Shown: positions 25,579 to 37,025 of the stretch, piece after piece
Numbering within the stretch: position 1 is the first letter of the stretch
How the letters are laid out: every line of letters begins with the position of its first letter
NCBI RefSeq assembly: GCF_014066305.1
Contig: NW_023501106.1
Span: forward strand, 1 to 64,000
Reading direction: 5' to 3'
DNA length: 64,000 bases
Origin: Letharia columbiana
Taxonomy: Eukaryota > Ascomycota > Lecanoromycetes > Lecanorales > Parmeliaceae
The notes under the pieces: model-generated
What the model saw: only the letters and a program-made list of their open reading frames with translations
What the model was told of the DNA's origin: nothing
Database searches by the model: none
Program-made: the position numbers and the translations under genes

Positions 25579-26366
25579 TTAGCCGGGTGGTCCGTTCCAC
25601 GTCCCACATTGCTGAGCTTGCTGCATCAATGCCGCAATATTTTCTTTCAACGCTGCATTTGCTGCTGCTTGGGCCTCGATGATTTTGTCCTGCTCCTCGA
25701 TCACTGTAACCTGGTGCTTGTGGTAGTTTAAAACGGCCTCCAGTGTTCCATGTTTCGTGTAGCCTGGCTTTTGGTTTCTTGGCTGACATCCAGTCAAGCA
25801 TTGTGAAGGGAGACGTTGCTCCATTTCTGCTATCAGAGAAGAAAGCTCGCTCCGCCGTTTCTGTTCAGCCCTCTTATGGGCGACCTTGCCCTCCTCAACC
25901 TTGTGCTGGACCACTGGATCCATGTCTGAATCGTCAGTCTTGGGGGTAGGGCGTCGCGATGAGGGGCATCGCACAGACAGCTTGGCTCTTAACGTCTTGG
26001 TAGACGCCGATGGCGCAGTCTTGATAGAACTGAACCCCCTGAAGAGTGTACATCATAGTGAGAAAGGCATTGACGCTTCTTTCCAGATGAAAAAGCATCT
26101 TCGGGATCCCCCCTGAGCCTGGGCCGTTTATTGTTCTCGCTTGCAAGTAATGCGCTGTCGCTTGAGGACCAATCGTTATAGTGTAGAGCTCCATGCGCTG
26201 CCTGGTCCTCAGACGAAAGCAGGACCTGGAAGCATCCTGGCCACTGACACCGAATGCGCCGTCGAGTATCTGCAACCTCAGGCTCCTCAAACCTCGACGC
26301 CTTGCGAGCCGAGTTGTGTTCGAACGGAGACCGTACGAAAATTCTTTGTGCGGAACATGGCACCAT
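25579..26366 (-). CDS. C2H2-like zinc finger + bHLH transcription factor
   Basis: Exons 26366-25994 and 25925-25579 on the minus strand give 239 residues. The C-terminal half is a basic helix-loop-helix: the basic region HKRAEQKRR has the H-x3-E-x2-RR pattern of CACGTG (E-box) binders, and helix two is GYTKHGTLEAVLNYHKHQVTVIEEQ, running into a short leucine-poor coil. Before it, CQWPGC followed by 12 residues and H-x3-H (RRIRCQWPGCFQVLL...HGALH) has C2H2 zinc-finger ligand spacing. The 68-base intron (GTTAAG...CTGAC...TTCAG) is what restores frame between the two halves; the alternative is an unseen frame break. The ATG at 26366 is the first in frame; an upstream exon cannot be excluded. Target genes are unknown. 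Confidence 0.62.
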
Positions 26367-27636
26367 TGGGGCATTGTACCGGTTGGTAGACGTCACAATA
26401 GAACCAGCATCCACTCAGCACGGCAGCTGGAAGTCTCTCTGAACCATGCTTGTATTATCGTTGGGCAATTGTACCTCACTAAGGATTTGTTTGATAGGCG
26501 GCAGTGTACTTTCCACGGTCAGAAGTCAGCCGTGTCCGAGATCCACTGTCTTCGGGGACGGCAGACTCACACCGGCATTGTCATGTCTGCAAGAATGCCA
26601 GTCAGACGAATTTCGCAAGACGTATAGGAGAAGCAAGCACAAAATCAAGAAGACATGCCGAAAACATGCTATGGTAAACACGTTTCGTGCGCGGGGTTGG
26701 GCACAGATTTCTGGCAGGTATGGTAGAAAGACCGAGAAGCTGCCTATAGCCAACCTTCCATCCTAAATCCGGAGTCCTCAGGGAAGACGAGTAAGAAGAG
26801 CGAGCATTTCTAGTGGCATGTTTACACTGCTTAACAAATGTGACGTGATGCATGTGCTGCTGCACCAAGATGTTCAGGATCGGTCTCTTTTCTTCATTGA
26901 CTGTTGAGCTGTCCGTACTGCGAGTGACAGGTTGGCAACCTGATAAAATACTGCACGACATCGAAGGAGAAGGAGGATGTGGAGTCCCGGCGATCTGTTA
27001 GCGTAATGCATATTCAATAGGTGGTCCGCTTTTACTATATTCTCAATTGTGATATGTTCATCAATGATCTCTATATGCCTTAATATGCGTTGCAAAGGAT
27101 ATAAAAGGCTGTATCATGCCGCGAATAACTGCCATGTTATTATATTAGCGATGATCTCATAAGGGTTTTGCGGTGCTTTCAGTGTAGAGAATCGTATTAT
27201 GCTTTTGTCTAACCCTAAGCACGAGGACAAAGAGCGTGTGGTAAGGTACAGAAATGACGAGCCAACAATATGAACATGTATCCGAGAACACCGATGAAGA
27301 GAGCATGCAACTGTCAGCTCATGCGACTTTTATAGCACCACGAATAAGACCAGAATTGCCTATACTAACAGGCCCTGCAAGCAATCCACCATTATGTCAT
27401 ACTTCAAGAGTCCTTGCTAAGCTAGGCAATCTATTCATTAACTTCTCCGCACCTCACTTCTCAACCGCGTATGTATCTCGCTTCGAAACAATGCATCGCT
27501 CGCACATTTGTCTAAATGAATGAACCTTCGCTCAATGCCCAATGATCCATCATGCAGGCAGGAGAACCACGAGGGACATAACAATTAGGTAGCGGCGCCA
27601 CTAAAAATCTCAAAACGGAGAGGATTAAGGAAAACT
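26367..27636. other. intergenic, bHLH upstream region and ECM33 3' flank
   Basis: No supportable gene. An 89-codon frame at 27254-27523 (+) has an ATG but no recognisable similarity, and the frame at 26446-26766 is compositionally unlike its neighbours. The bHLH promoter and any 5' non-coding exon would lie in the left part. Confidence 0.5.
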
Positions 27637-29039
27637 CTACAGAACAAGTTGTAACAGCCCTGCGATGAAGGATGTACCACCAATGACGGCGGGGAAGTTG
27701 ACCTCCGTGTGGCCAGCAGAGCTCTTGCCAGTGGGCTTGGAAGTGCTTGAGGCCGATGCCTTGGTACCGGCACCTCCTGGCTTGGAAATGCTACCTGAGC
27801 AAACGAAGTTACCCTTGATGACCTGCTTGCTAGATTTGTCGGTTTGGAACGCGCTGCAGTCCAATTGACCAGAACTCTGCATGTTGAAAGCACCTTGCAC
27901 CTGAGTCAGAGCAGGAAGATCGACCCTACAATTCGGTTAGCTCTCGGTATACTTTCGACAATATATTCGAAGACACAATACTCACTCGGTGTAGTTGCCG
28001 TTGAAGTCCAGGGCACCTTTGATAACCGAAAGCTTCTGGAATCCGTTGATTTGCTTCAACATAGTGTTGTTTGCAATCTGGTAGCTGCCGTTAACGGACA
28101 CAAGCCCTGGGATCGAAATGTTGGTCAACTCAGTATTGTCGACGAAGATGAGACCGCCAACAGTGGTCAGGTTGGGTGCTGCAAAAGACGTCATGGTGTT
28201 GCCGTAGAATCCCAAATCCTGTGTGACGTTGGCAAGCGATGGCAGGAGAACTGAACTGCAATTGCGGAAAGTCATATTCTGAGCAGTCTCGAGCATGGGG
28301 AAAGTAGTAGTGAGCCCAGACACGAAGCCATCGTTAGCCTCAATGTCAAGGGAGTTCTTGATGCTGGTGACCTGCAGACTGATGTTTTGCAAAGCCGCAT
28401 TGTTGTTGACATTGAAGGTGGAGACCGACTGCAAGTTGTTGATACCTTGCAGCGAGCTAAGTCCTGTGTTGGTGATGAGAACGCTATCAGCTTGGCTAAT
28501 GCCAGAGCCTCCGAATGACATCTGTTGTAACGCGGGTAGAGCGGTGAAGTTCATCGACGACACCTGCGTGAGTTGAGGAAACGACAGCTCGGACAGAACG
28601 GTCAACCCTCCAAGCTCAAAGCCACCAAGTTGCTTGAGGTCCCCGAAGGACAAGCTAGAAAGCATAATAGCATTAGTGACGGTCAGATTGCCAGTAATGA
28701 CTTGTACACCGTCGACGGATAGCTGCTGATGGCCATTGGTGTCCTGTGGGGTGGCCAGGCCAGTCGGAATAGCGACGGAGCCGCTGTAGGTTGTGCAAGA
28801 GGCAAGAACGGAGGCATCTGCTGATGCTGTGATTGTCATTGTGGCGGCATTACTGCACTGGGCTGCGATCACCAAGTCAGCAATTCATAGTGCCAAATTT
28901 GACTCGGGGAGATGGTATTGGACGTGGTGGAGGCTCTAATGCAGGCGTGTCTCATGCGGGAAGGAAAGGAAAAGATTGTCTCACCTATGGCAGTGCTTGC
29001 AAAGGCGAGTGCCGGCAGAAGGTATGCTATGATGGCCAT
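27637..29039 (-). CDS. ECM33: GPI-anchored cell wall protein, ECM33 family
   Basis: Exons 29039-28985, 28862-27986 and 27925-27637 on the minus strand give 406 residues. A signal peptide (MAIIAYLLPALAFASTAIG) is encoded almost exactly by exon 1. The body contains receptor-L-like leucine-rich repeats with many N-glycosylation sequons (NLT, NFT, NIS, NMT, NCS), and a GTKASASSTSKPTGKSS linker precedes a hydrophobic tail, IGGTSFIAGLLQLVL, as expected for GPI attachment. ECM33/Sps2 proteins sit at the plasma membrane and wall and are needed for normal wall architecture. The promoter side has long pyrimidine tracts on the coding strand (29300-29560), usual for strongly expressed fungal genes. Confidence 0.92.
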
Positions 29040-30987
29040 TGTGTGTAATATTTGATGGATACAATAACTAGAGACAAGCCAGATTAGGTTCCTGTAGACA
29101 ATTGATGGGCAGGTCGTGAGGCTGACAGATGAGTGGCGAGAGGTGCTGGGGTAAACATGGGACCGCGACGAGCAATGTGCACGGTGCAAAAAAGGCGACG
29201 AGGGAGATGTGAGACTTACGAGAAGCAGTGGATTAAGAGCTGCAGATGATTGAGTGTGGTGATGATTAATTGCGGATAGAAGTGGTGGTTTAGTGGGAGA
29301 AGAGAGGAAGAGTTGTTGGGGAGGAAAAGATGCAGCGAACGTGAAGAAACGAAGGAGAAGGCTAATATTAAAGTAGTTAGAGGCCAACCGACGTGAAGTT
29401 CTGTTTGAACCTCAGAGGAAGGCGCAGCTGATGAATGTGAATGTAATTGATGAACGAGAGACAGGCACGACGACCTTGGTTGACTGATGGAGATTCAAAA
29501 AGATTCCTGGCAGGAATTCTTGGGGGAAGAAATTAGGAAGTAGGAAAAGAGAAGCGGGAGCAAGGCTAAAAAAAATAACTTGGCGGGAAAAAAGGAGACC
29601 CTTGCCTATTTGCCTATTAGCGTTGCCATCGCCAACGAGGACTTGGCGGCTCCGAATCCGCCAGAGTCCTTGCTGTCCTTGCTGCACCATACCCAACACA
29701 GCTACCATATTCAGAGCTCCCGACCCACCTTGATACTATCCCTCTTATTTAATTGGTGTAGATAAGCAACACTATTGAAACCCTCTTCATCGACTTGATA
29801 GCGACACCATTTCTACGCTCCATACTACTCCGTATGCTCCAGTCTACGCAACCTCGAATGCGTTGAGTCTTGACATTGACTCTACTTCGAATGACAAGCT
29901 TTACCCTTGCCACCGACGACACTTTGAACGGAGGTGGAAACCAAATACACTATTGAGATGGGATAGACGCTTCAGGATGGAGCTACCTAGTGTTATCTAT
30001 CGCTCTGGGGAAGCTCGTGCATTTGTGCACTGACAAGTGATAAGTTCAAGATACGCTATCCCTGCAAGATCTTTGTTAGTGTAGTACCCAGCACAAGAAT
30101 CCTTAGAGGAGGGCGTGCCTCCCGCAGCGACCGAGGGATGGCGGTCTTTGGCACGGTTGTTCTGTTATGGAGTTTATCCAAAGGCGCAATAGTCGGATTC
30201 TCGGCTGCGGCAGCTCCAAATCTACAGGCAGTCTGGACTCCACCCTGTAGCGTGTACTCGTCACCAGTGGCAACTGCACGCTTCCGTGTGTTTGCGAAGA
30301 CGACAGCTGTCTTGCCATCAATCGATCAGTCTCCAATTAACCGTACAATAAGGTATCAATAATATTAGAACTCTGTATGGGGTCAGACCAGACCGTTGCT
30401 GAAACGTTAATCCCAGAGCAAGCAGGTAATTTGTTTCGCAGGGCCGCTAAGGTGGATGATCTGCATTAAAGCATTGAAGCAAATCTCACTCGACGCCTCA
30501 ACCGTCCATGCCAAGTACCATCACCCCCCAATAATTTCCGCTGTCAAGATTTAAAGCAAAGTATCGTTCAGTCGTTTGCGTAGCGTTGGGCAGAATATAC
30601 AGATCTACCCAGTACAAAATGTCGAATCCAAGACTCCGTGCTAGCCCGAAGGTGGAAAAGCTAAGGCTGAATACATTACATTAGAAATTTTGCTTGATAG
30701 CTGTAACAAGCCCTTCAGTTTTTGTTCGAGACACGGATTGAGTCTCAAGCAGATTGTTGGTAGTACGGATGTATGCATACAACGTGCGACGGTCTACTAG
30801 TACGACCTTCGGCTTTCTGTATATGAAATCAAATAGATGTATGCGTATGAAACAACGCCATGACTATTTGTACACTTCTGTACTTGTGGCTGATCTTTTC
30901 TAAGCACTTACTCAAAGCTACCAACACATTGACGTTGTACAACGACAAGCCTTGTGACTCGGATGCCTTAACTTTGTTCCCCGTTCA
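29040..30987. promoter_or_regulatory. divergent upstream region, ECM33 and MAG1-like
   Basis: Nearly 2 kb separates two divergent genes. The ECM33 side is rich in purine runs on the + strand (CT-rich for ECM33), around 29280-29340 and 29520-29560, typical of strong fungal promoters/leaders. The remainder (29.8-30.9 kb) shows no gene, RNA or repeat that can be supported. Confidence 0.45.
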
Positions 30988-32530
30988 ATGTGTTTCGTTT
31001 CACGATTTCGACATCATCCCGTAATCGTGCGGAAAATGACTGCCCAACGTAAATTGCGGAGCAATACGTCCCCCAATCACAGTACAGTGGCAGTGCCTAG
31101 ATCTCAACATAAAGATCGTGCTTCCGAACAGAACAGCTTAGCAGAAGGAGCGACGGCTGCGACTGGAGCGACGACATTAGCAAAGAAGAGGCAAAAGCGA
31201 TCATACAAGTCTGAAGGGAATTCCACATCTCCCCAAGTGAAAAGAGCTCGAATCCAGACACCTGAGCCCCAGCAAAAGTCGTTGAGCCAACATTCACAAG
31301 ATGCTTCACTGGTGCCCAGCCACGTACCAAGGAAGAAAGCTGTATTGTCGTTCGACCGGCCTGCTGAGCCCCACAGGACCAATGCCCCACTGAAAACGCC
31401 TAGGGGATCGCGGCTTGTCGTATCTAACAAGGAGACCGCTGAGGCTTCTCCATCTAAGACCGGAATCCCAAGACCGGCAACCTCAACGAGTCATATTCTA
31501 GACGAAGCTTGTGCTCACCTCGTCAAGATGGAACCGATGTTGCAGCCTCTTATCGAAAAGCACTATTGCCGAGTCTTCTGCCCTGAAGGTTTGGCTGAAG
31601 AATGCGATCCTTTTAAAAGTCTTTGTAGTAGCATAATGGCCCAGCAGGTTTCTGGTGCTGCGGCCTCGTCGATCAAAAGAAAGTTCGTAGGGCTTTTCCA
31701 TGGGCCTCTTGACACGGAGAGAGTAGAGGAAGCTAGAGTCTTTCCCACGCCTGCCCAGGTCGCGGCTTGCAGTGTTGCTTTCTTACGTCAGGCTGGCCTC
31801 TCGGAGCGCAAAGCTGAGTACATCAAAGGACTTGCCGAAAAATTTGCGAGCGGGGAGCTGTAGGTGTTCTCCAAGCCATAATTTCTTATCATGAGTCGTG
31901 AGACATGTCTTGGGGGTAATTACTCCCCACTCGTGTCTCACGACTTAAGATTCGATCTAGGAAAGGAAATCACTGATTGCGAGGATCTTCATTAGAAGCG
32001 CTGCGATGTTAATCAACGCCAGCGACGAAGAAGTACTCGGAAAGTTGACTGCCGTGAGAGGACTGGGCAAATGGTCTGTAGAGATGTTTGCTTGCTTTGG
32101 GCTGAAGCGAATGGATATCCTTTCTACTGGAGACCTTGGTGTTCAGTATGATCACTTCACATGCCGCATTTGAAAATGAGCTGATCTTTCAAGGCGAGGT
32201 ATGGCCGCTTTCATGGGCAAGGACGTAAGAAAGTTGAAGGCCAAGGGCGGAGGTAAAGTAAGCAACTTCCCCAGCCCTTGGTTTCCTAATCCACACCATG
32301 ATTTGAGTCGCAAGTCACGTTGCGAGAGTACATGGACTCCCACAATAGTCTGACGACTCATTTCTTGACCTTGAAAAGGAAGTTACTGAATGGAGAACTC
32401 GCAGTGGAAGTACATGTCAGAGCAGGACATGCTTAAGCATTCTGAAAAATTTGCGCCATATCGAAGTATTTTCATGTGGTACATGTGGAGAGTTGAAGAT
32501 GTGGACATAAACGTCGTCGAAGAGGCATGA
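30988..32530 (+). CDS. MAG1: DNA-3-methyladenine glycosylase (HhH-GPD family)
   Basis: Exons 30988-31859, 31996-32145, 32194-32257 and 32405-32530 give 403 residues (387 if the ATG at 31036 is used). A basic, disordered N-terminal ~150 residues precede the glycosylase fold. The signature is AVRGLGKWSVEMFACFGL (helix-hairpin-helix) followed by ILSTGDLGVQRGM, where Asp337 is the expected catalytic residue. The end FAPYRSIFMWYMWRV is also conserved. The enzyme removes alkylated purines such as 3-methyladenine to begin base excision repair. N-terminal VSRFRHHPVIVRK could target mitochondria from the first start. Intron 1 (31860-31995) holds a 12-base inverted repeat and is longer than the usual introns here, as is intron 3 (147 bases). 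Confidence 0.88.
31894..31945. repeat. inverted repeat (hairpin) inside MAG1 intron 1
   Basis: AGTCGTGAGACA at 31894-31905 is matched exactly by its reverse complement at 31934-31945, with a 28-base loop that also contains a short GGGG/CCCC pairing. In RNA this would form a stable stem within the intron. Confidence 0.8.
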
Positions 32531-33309
32531 AGAGTAGGCTAATCTTCAACCGCATTGGCTTGACAGCTTTACCGATCTTGTCAGTCAAACGGGATTCGCT
32601 TCTTTCCGCAACTCTGTGCATAATCGTGGCAAATATCTCTTGATTGCATATAATCACGGCAGCCTACTGGAGCTCTGAAGGTACAATCAGACTTTGTAAG
32701 GACTAAAGCTGCAGCCTCAAGAAGTACCGGGACGAGGACTCAAAGCGCCTCATTTCTGACGGAATATATCTTCCGGGTAGTGCAGAAAATAGAGGAATCC
32801 CGACAGCGCTTCGTTGGAGATAGAATGACCCAATCAATCACGCAAAAACAAGGGAATAAAGTACTTATTCCAACAAATCTCAGCGCAAAGTTGGTAAGGG
32901 TTGGCCACAGAATAGGAATGTTCTGGTCTAATCGGGAATTTGAGGAATTGAAACCGGAAGAATAAAATACTTGATATTCAATACTTGTTTGCAGACTTCT
33001 CTTGTCCAAGTTCCACACGACCTTTCGAATCTGGTGGTACAGCGCATGCTCTTGTTTCAACCTCAAAAAATCCAAATGTTCCAGGCTTAGATACCACAGT
33101 ATCGCCGCATTGACATTGGCATCGCTACCTCTGGTAGACGCATGAAAGGCTTTTTGGAGAAGTTCAGATGTCCTTCATGTTGTTTCGCCTATGTACGGTA
33201 ACAAAAAGGGCCCTTGAGCACAAGAGTGGCCCTCGTACACAATAGACAGTGTGTAGATGTAGCCCCAGGGTGTTGTTGGCTTCTCGTTCCTTTTATTACT
33301 TCACTTCTT
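32531..33309. other. intergenic, convergent 3' flanks
   Basis: It lies between the 3' ends of MAG1 and QCR7. The open frame at 32740-33075 (-) has no recognisable similarity. Nothing else seen. Confidence 0.55.
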
Positions 33310-33919
33310 TCACTTCTTCCTCTTGCTAACAACCATGGCTTCCAAGTCATCGCGCTCCCTCGACTCGGCCTCGATTTCTTTGATAACAGGTGAAAGGTAT
33401 GCGTAGTCCTATGAAGAATAAGCCTCTGGTGCGGACCGTGAAAGCTTCAAACGTGGTTCACCTCTTCCGGCTTCGTTTGCTGATCCTTGGGCAGAAGTTG
33501 GTGGGCAAGAGAGCACTTAGGCATGTCAGCAGCCGGCGAACCATCCAATCGAAGCAATGGATGTTATTTTAATATACCTGAAAAGCTCGTCGAAGTCGAA
33601 AGACACGGTCGTATGCTTCCTTGGGGGGCAGTCGTTTTAAGGCGAGTAGGACTGTATCAGACTCTTCGGGGATGAGATCATCGGCCCTTGAGGTCCTCTC
33701 AGTCAACTCGAGCTCTCCAACAAGTACTGAACGTGGAGATTCCAAAAAGTGGCGATGGAAGTTGCGCCACTCCACTACTCGGACGAGATGAATGGATGAT
33801 TACCTGAGGCCCAGTTTCCTGTATCCCGCAGCATCTGCGTACCAATTGGCCAATGGCATCATCCAGCGCTTTAACCACGGTCTCTTGACAATGTATCCTG
33901 CGAGCGATGGTGCCGACAT
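33310..33919 (-). CDS. QCR7: cytochrome bc1 complex subunit 7 (14 kDa)
   Basis: Exons 33919-33804, 33686-33578, 33515-33462 and 33408-33310 on the minus strand give 125 residues, the normal size. RADDLIPEESDTVLLALKRLPPKEAYDRVFRLRRAFQ is the core signature region of the family (quoted in two parts: RADDLIPEESDTV and LPPKEAYDRVFRLRRAFQ), followed by LLPKDQQTKPEE and YLSPVIKEIEAE. The protein is a small matrix-facing subunit of respiratory complex III that contacts cytochrome b and is required for assembly. The gene is broken into four small exons, so no single open frame reveals it. It is divergent from the NAD+ carrier, with 460 bases between start codons. Confidence 0.93.
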
Positions 33920-34379
33920 GATTGCCGATAGTTGACGTTGGGATGAACCTTAGTCCGGAGTATTGAGGTCTTGGGTAAAGGGATGCTAGAGATTGGAGGC
34001 TGCGTACGAGTTGTACGTATTTGTCTTCGGTACTGTACCGTTAGCGCCTGCGCCATCCAAGCTGCAAAGAACGATAGACCTGCCGCACCGCTTCGAGTAA
34101 TTATGCTGTGCAGCAGAGAACAACAGCTCGAGCACAACTCGAGCAAGTATTAATCCCATAGGTGTGCCTTCTCCGCACGACAGTTGGCAATATTCAAAAG
34201 GCCCGAGCCTAGGTTGCGCTCCGCATTCTATAGATCACCACCATCCTCCCTGATGCCCTCAATCGGGATGAAGCGGCCAAATCGTTGAAATCTTACCGCA
34301 GGATTGACTGCCAGCGATCGACGACTATATCCTGCCCGATGCCTTGCTGAGCCCTTCTTCGGCCTCTGTCTCCCCAGAG
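33920..34379. promoter_or_regulatory. divergent promoter region, QCR7 and NAD+ carrier
   Basis: The 460 bases between two divergent genes for mitochondrial proteins presumably hold both promoters. Overlapping short open frames here resemble nothing known, and no factor-binding site can be named with confidence. Confidence 0.4.
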
Positions 34380-35622
34380 ATGTCCATTGATCGGAATCAC
34401 ACCTCTCCAATCGCTGCTCAAGATACCGAGAATGGGAAATCGAGCCCGCCGAAGACCCGTCTCGAGCTTTGGGTAAGAAAAACACCGGAAGGTTATGTTG
34501 TCCCAATATCGGGGGGTCTTGCTGGTGCTGTGTCCGGACTAGTGAGCTGTCCGCTAGATGTGATCAAGACCAAACTACAAGCCCAAGGCGGCTTTCGAGC
34601 TTCAAAGGATGGGGTCAAGATTACTACTGCTGCGTATCGGGGTGTTCACGGGACTGCTGCTACAATATGGAACGAGGAAGGCCTTCGGGGCATGTACCGA
34701 GGGCTCGGACCAATGCTTCTCGGCTACGTGCCGACCTGGGCTGTCTATCTGACAGTGTACAACAAAGCGCAAGCTTTCTTCAGGACAAGAACGGGTAAGC
34801 TATTTTACCAGCGCGCCCGGAATTCAGCTCACCGAGGCTTTTTACTTAGACAATTGGTTCCTCGCAAACGTGTACGCTTCACTGAGCGGAGGCGCATGCT
34901 CGACCATGGCGACCAACCCCATCTGGGTCATAAAGACGAGGCTCATGTCTCAGTCAAGCTCGAGAATCGCAACCAACCATTCAAAAGCCCCTTGGCATTA
35001 CAAAAACACCTGGGACGCCGCAAGGGTCATGTACCGCACAGAAGGCCTTCTATCTTTCTATTCAGGTCTCACGCCAGCTTTGCTCGGATTGACCCACGTC
35101 GCAATACAATTTCCTCTGTATGAAGTCTTCAAGGAGAAGTTTACGGGTATTGGGAAAGGGCAAAAGGAAACCGATGAGGACCGGAGTCACCACTTCTACG
35201 GTTTGGCCATGGCCGTCTTCTTGAGTAAAGTTTGTGCAAGCACGGCCACCTATCCCCACGAGGTCGTTCGAACCCGTCTGCAGACGCAGCAAAGATCAGC
35301 TAGTACGCCTACATCACAGGGAATGCATTTGAGAGAAGGCTCAACAAAGTCAGGTGATCACGGACGGACCCCTGGGTTTATTTCACCTGTTGTAAATGAA
35401 ATTCGATATCGAGGCACCGTGCAGACCTGCAAAACCATTCTTATCGAAGAAGGATGGCGAGGCTTCTACGCTGGCCTTGGGACGAACTTGATACGAGCTG
35501 TACCATCGGCCATGACGACAATCCTTACATTTGAATACCTCAAGAAGACCATGTTTCAACTGCAGCGCGACGATCAATCAAACGAGGGTGCACAGGGTGC
35601 ACTTGGGCAGGCTGTTTCATAA
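34380..35622 (+). CDS. NDT1: mitochondrial NAD+ carrier (SLC25 family)
   Basis: Exons 34380-34794 and 34850-35622 give 395 residues. Three carrier repeats are visible through their signatures PLDVIKTKLQ, PIWVIKTRL and PHEVVRTRLQ; the tryptophan-bearing PIWVIKTR of repeat two is characteristic of the NAD+/pyrimidine-nucleotide/folate branch, as in yeast Ndt1/Yia6. It lies in the inner mitochondrial membrane and imports NAD+ made in the cytosol. A frame extending upstream to 34344 begins with TTG, so the ATG at 34380 is chosen. A hydrophilic insert (ASTPTSQ to GFISPVV) separates the third signature from its partner helix. The exact substrate is inferred from family. Confidence 0.88.
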
Positions 35623-35945
35623 GCTTTGTATTGTCAGTACCGCATGCCTAAGTCACCCCCACCATGGCCAGGGTCTTATCAATTCAAGATACGCTTGATC
35701 AGCAGTGCGGAGCGTACGTTTTTACGTTTCCTTGAAAACATGTGGTTGAAAGCAAAAGTTGTTGGCAAGAATGGTCAAACACAGCTGTCGTTTTTTCTTC
35801 TCTTATTTTTGAGCACGGCTGTTGCCCCAGGGCACAAGGAGTCATGCCTTTTTGAGAATCGAAATGACAGCTTTTGGTAAAAGTGGTATCCGCTTATAAA
35901 TGCGTTGAATATGTGTACATAAATGTTCTCATGGACGGCTATGCT
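35623..35945. other. intergenic between carrier 3' end and orphan exon
   Basis: No gene is recognisable; it holds the 3' flanks of two convergent transcription units. The 84-codon frame at 35626-35880 is not supported by any similarity. Confidence 0.5.
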
Positions 35946-36194
35946 TCAATGTTTCCAGATAGTAACCTCTGATCTGTGCTGCGGGCCATGTTCAGCTAGC
36001 CGATCACCTTCTCGAAACTTCCTCCGCAACTCTTCTATACATGATTTCATCAAAGTTCTGCCAGTGGTCTTCGTTCCCCCAAGCATCAACGCCATGGGCA
36101 ATAGATCGTTAGGCGGCAGCAGCGAGCCTTCGAAGCCGAGTGACAGATATGACTTGACCTGAGTGGAAGCCGGACCCTTCGAAGCCTGATACTC
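35946..36194 (-). CDS. orphan terminal exon of an unassigned protein
   Basis: An open frame of about 83 codons ends with TGA at 35946 and is bounded upstream by an in-frame TAA immediately before an AG acceptor (around 36192-36195). Its sequence looks like a folded protein, not noise: KSYLSLGFEGSLLPPNDLLP followed by MALMLGGTKTTGRTLMKS and CIEELRRKFREGDRLAEHG. No good initiator lies within it, so it should be a last exon. A donor inside the DUF4748-like gene (GTATTC after codon AAA-G near 36342) would join in frame, making one ~150-residue protein; a separate gene with a missed first exon is the other option. I do not recognise the family. Confidence 0.5.
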   Translation of the reverse strand, partial: EYQASKGPASTQVKSYLSLGFEGSLLPPNDLLPMALMLGGTKTTGRTLMKSCIEELRRKFREGDRLAEHGPQHRSEVTIWKH

Positions 36195-36274
36195 TTATTG
36201 AGAATGATCGATCCACCGCCATTCACAGCCATCCACCATTTTAATAGAATTGCTCGAAACGAGAGCCAATCACA

Positions 36275-36709
36275 TCATCCACCATTGTCTCGCTTGCCTT
36301 TCCTCGCGCTCAGCACTTCCTTCTCAGGGGATTGCCGAATACCTTTTCCCGCTATCTTCCCTGTCTTGTCCTGTGTACCTGCGATCAACTGTACGATCGA
36401 CTCTTGCTCCTCAGGCTTTTCCAAAGCTCCATGACGCCGCTGGCTCTCATTGTACCAGCTGATCTGACCTGCGCACATTTTGGAGTCAGCGGTATTTTCC
36501 AGAGGCAAAACTCAGACTCGTACGACAGGCCTCAGGAGTAGGAAGAGCCTTCTGCTCCGGAAATATGTCTTGTACCTCAGAACTCGGCACTAAATAAGGA
36601 GAAGTTATTCCGAAATGTACGAACCTCCATCTGCCACTCTGTGACGTTCGGCATTCCGTTTGGCAGCGTGGATTGACGAGCGAGTATAGACAAAGAGCAG
36701 GCCCGCCAT
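36275..36709 (-). CDS. small DUF4748-like fungal protein
   Basis: Exons 36709-36625 and 36468-36275 on the minus strand give 92 residues. MAGLLFVYTRSSIHAAKRNA then RHRVADGGQISWYNESQRRHG and a LEKPEEQES stretch match, as far as I recall, a short fungal family of unknown function (DUF4748). A hydrophobic start followed by Arg/Lys-rich helix suggests a small mitochondrial or membrane-associated protein. The junction G|GT restores the conserved DGGQISW. The 156-base intron is long for this window. Exon 2 may instead splice on to the orphan exon at 35946-36194. The gene is convergent with the NAD+ carrier and divergent from MCP2. Confidence 0.65.
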
Positions 36710-37025
36710 TGTGAAGGCTACTATTGGTGTAAGAAGCGTCCTATGAAGTCTGCGGTTTAATTACAGTCCTGACTCCAACGGTGACATCTCTACTTGCCTG
36801 CCGTTGAAAGTTCTGGACAGCTTGATCTCGGAGAGGCGTTTGCCTCTTAAAGGCTTAGGGCTCATAACTCTGATCAAGCTGAGGTTTGTCAGTACATGCG
36901 AAGCATTGTCTCTAGGTGGGCGGATTTGTTCCGCACAATGCCGAAACATTTTCCCAGTCACCAGTACACTATCGAGCGCATCATGCGCTCACTACAACAA
37001 CCCATCCTGCCACGGTAAGCAGAGA
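36710..37025. promoter_or_regulatory. divergent region between DUF4748-like gene and MCP2
   Basis: About 316 bases between two divergent starts. An open frame in the MCP2 phase extends upstream to 36804 but begins with TTG and contains no ATG before 37026. Nothing else seen. Confidence 0.4.

Noticed and set aside
27254..27523. 89-codon frame with ATG between bHLH and ECM33
   Set aside because: No recognisable domain, no splice context, composition unlike neighbours; left unannotated.
30988..31035. Upstream ATG of MAG1 considered to be wrong
   Set aside because: Both ATGs are in frame and nothing in the sequence decides; the longer form is kept with the alternative noted.
34344..34379. Extended N-terminus of the NAD+ carrier (also similar extensions of MCP2 at 36804, SepH at 44589 and the aminotransferase at 63776)
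   Set aside because: These frames begin with TTG or GTG, not ATG; the first in-frame ATG fits each family better.
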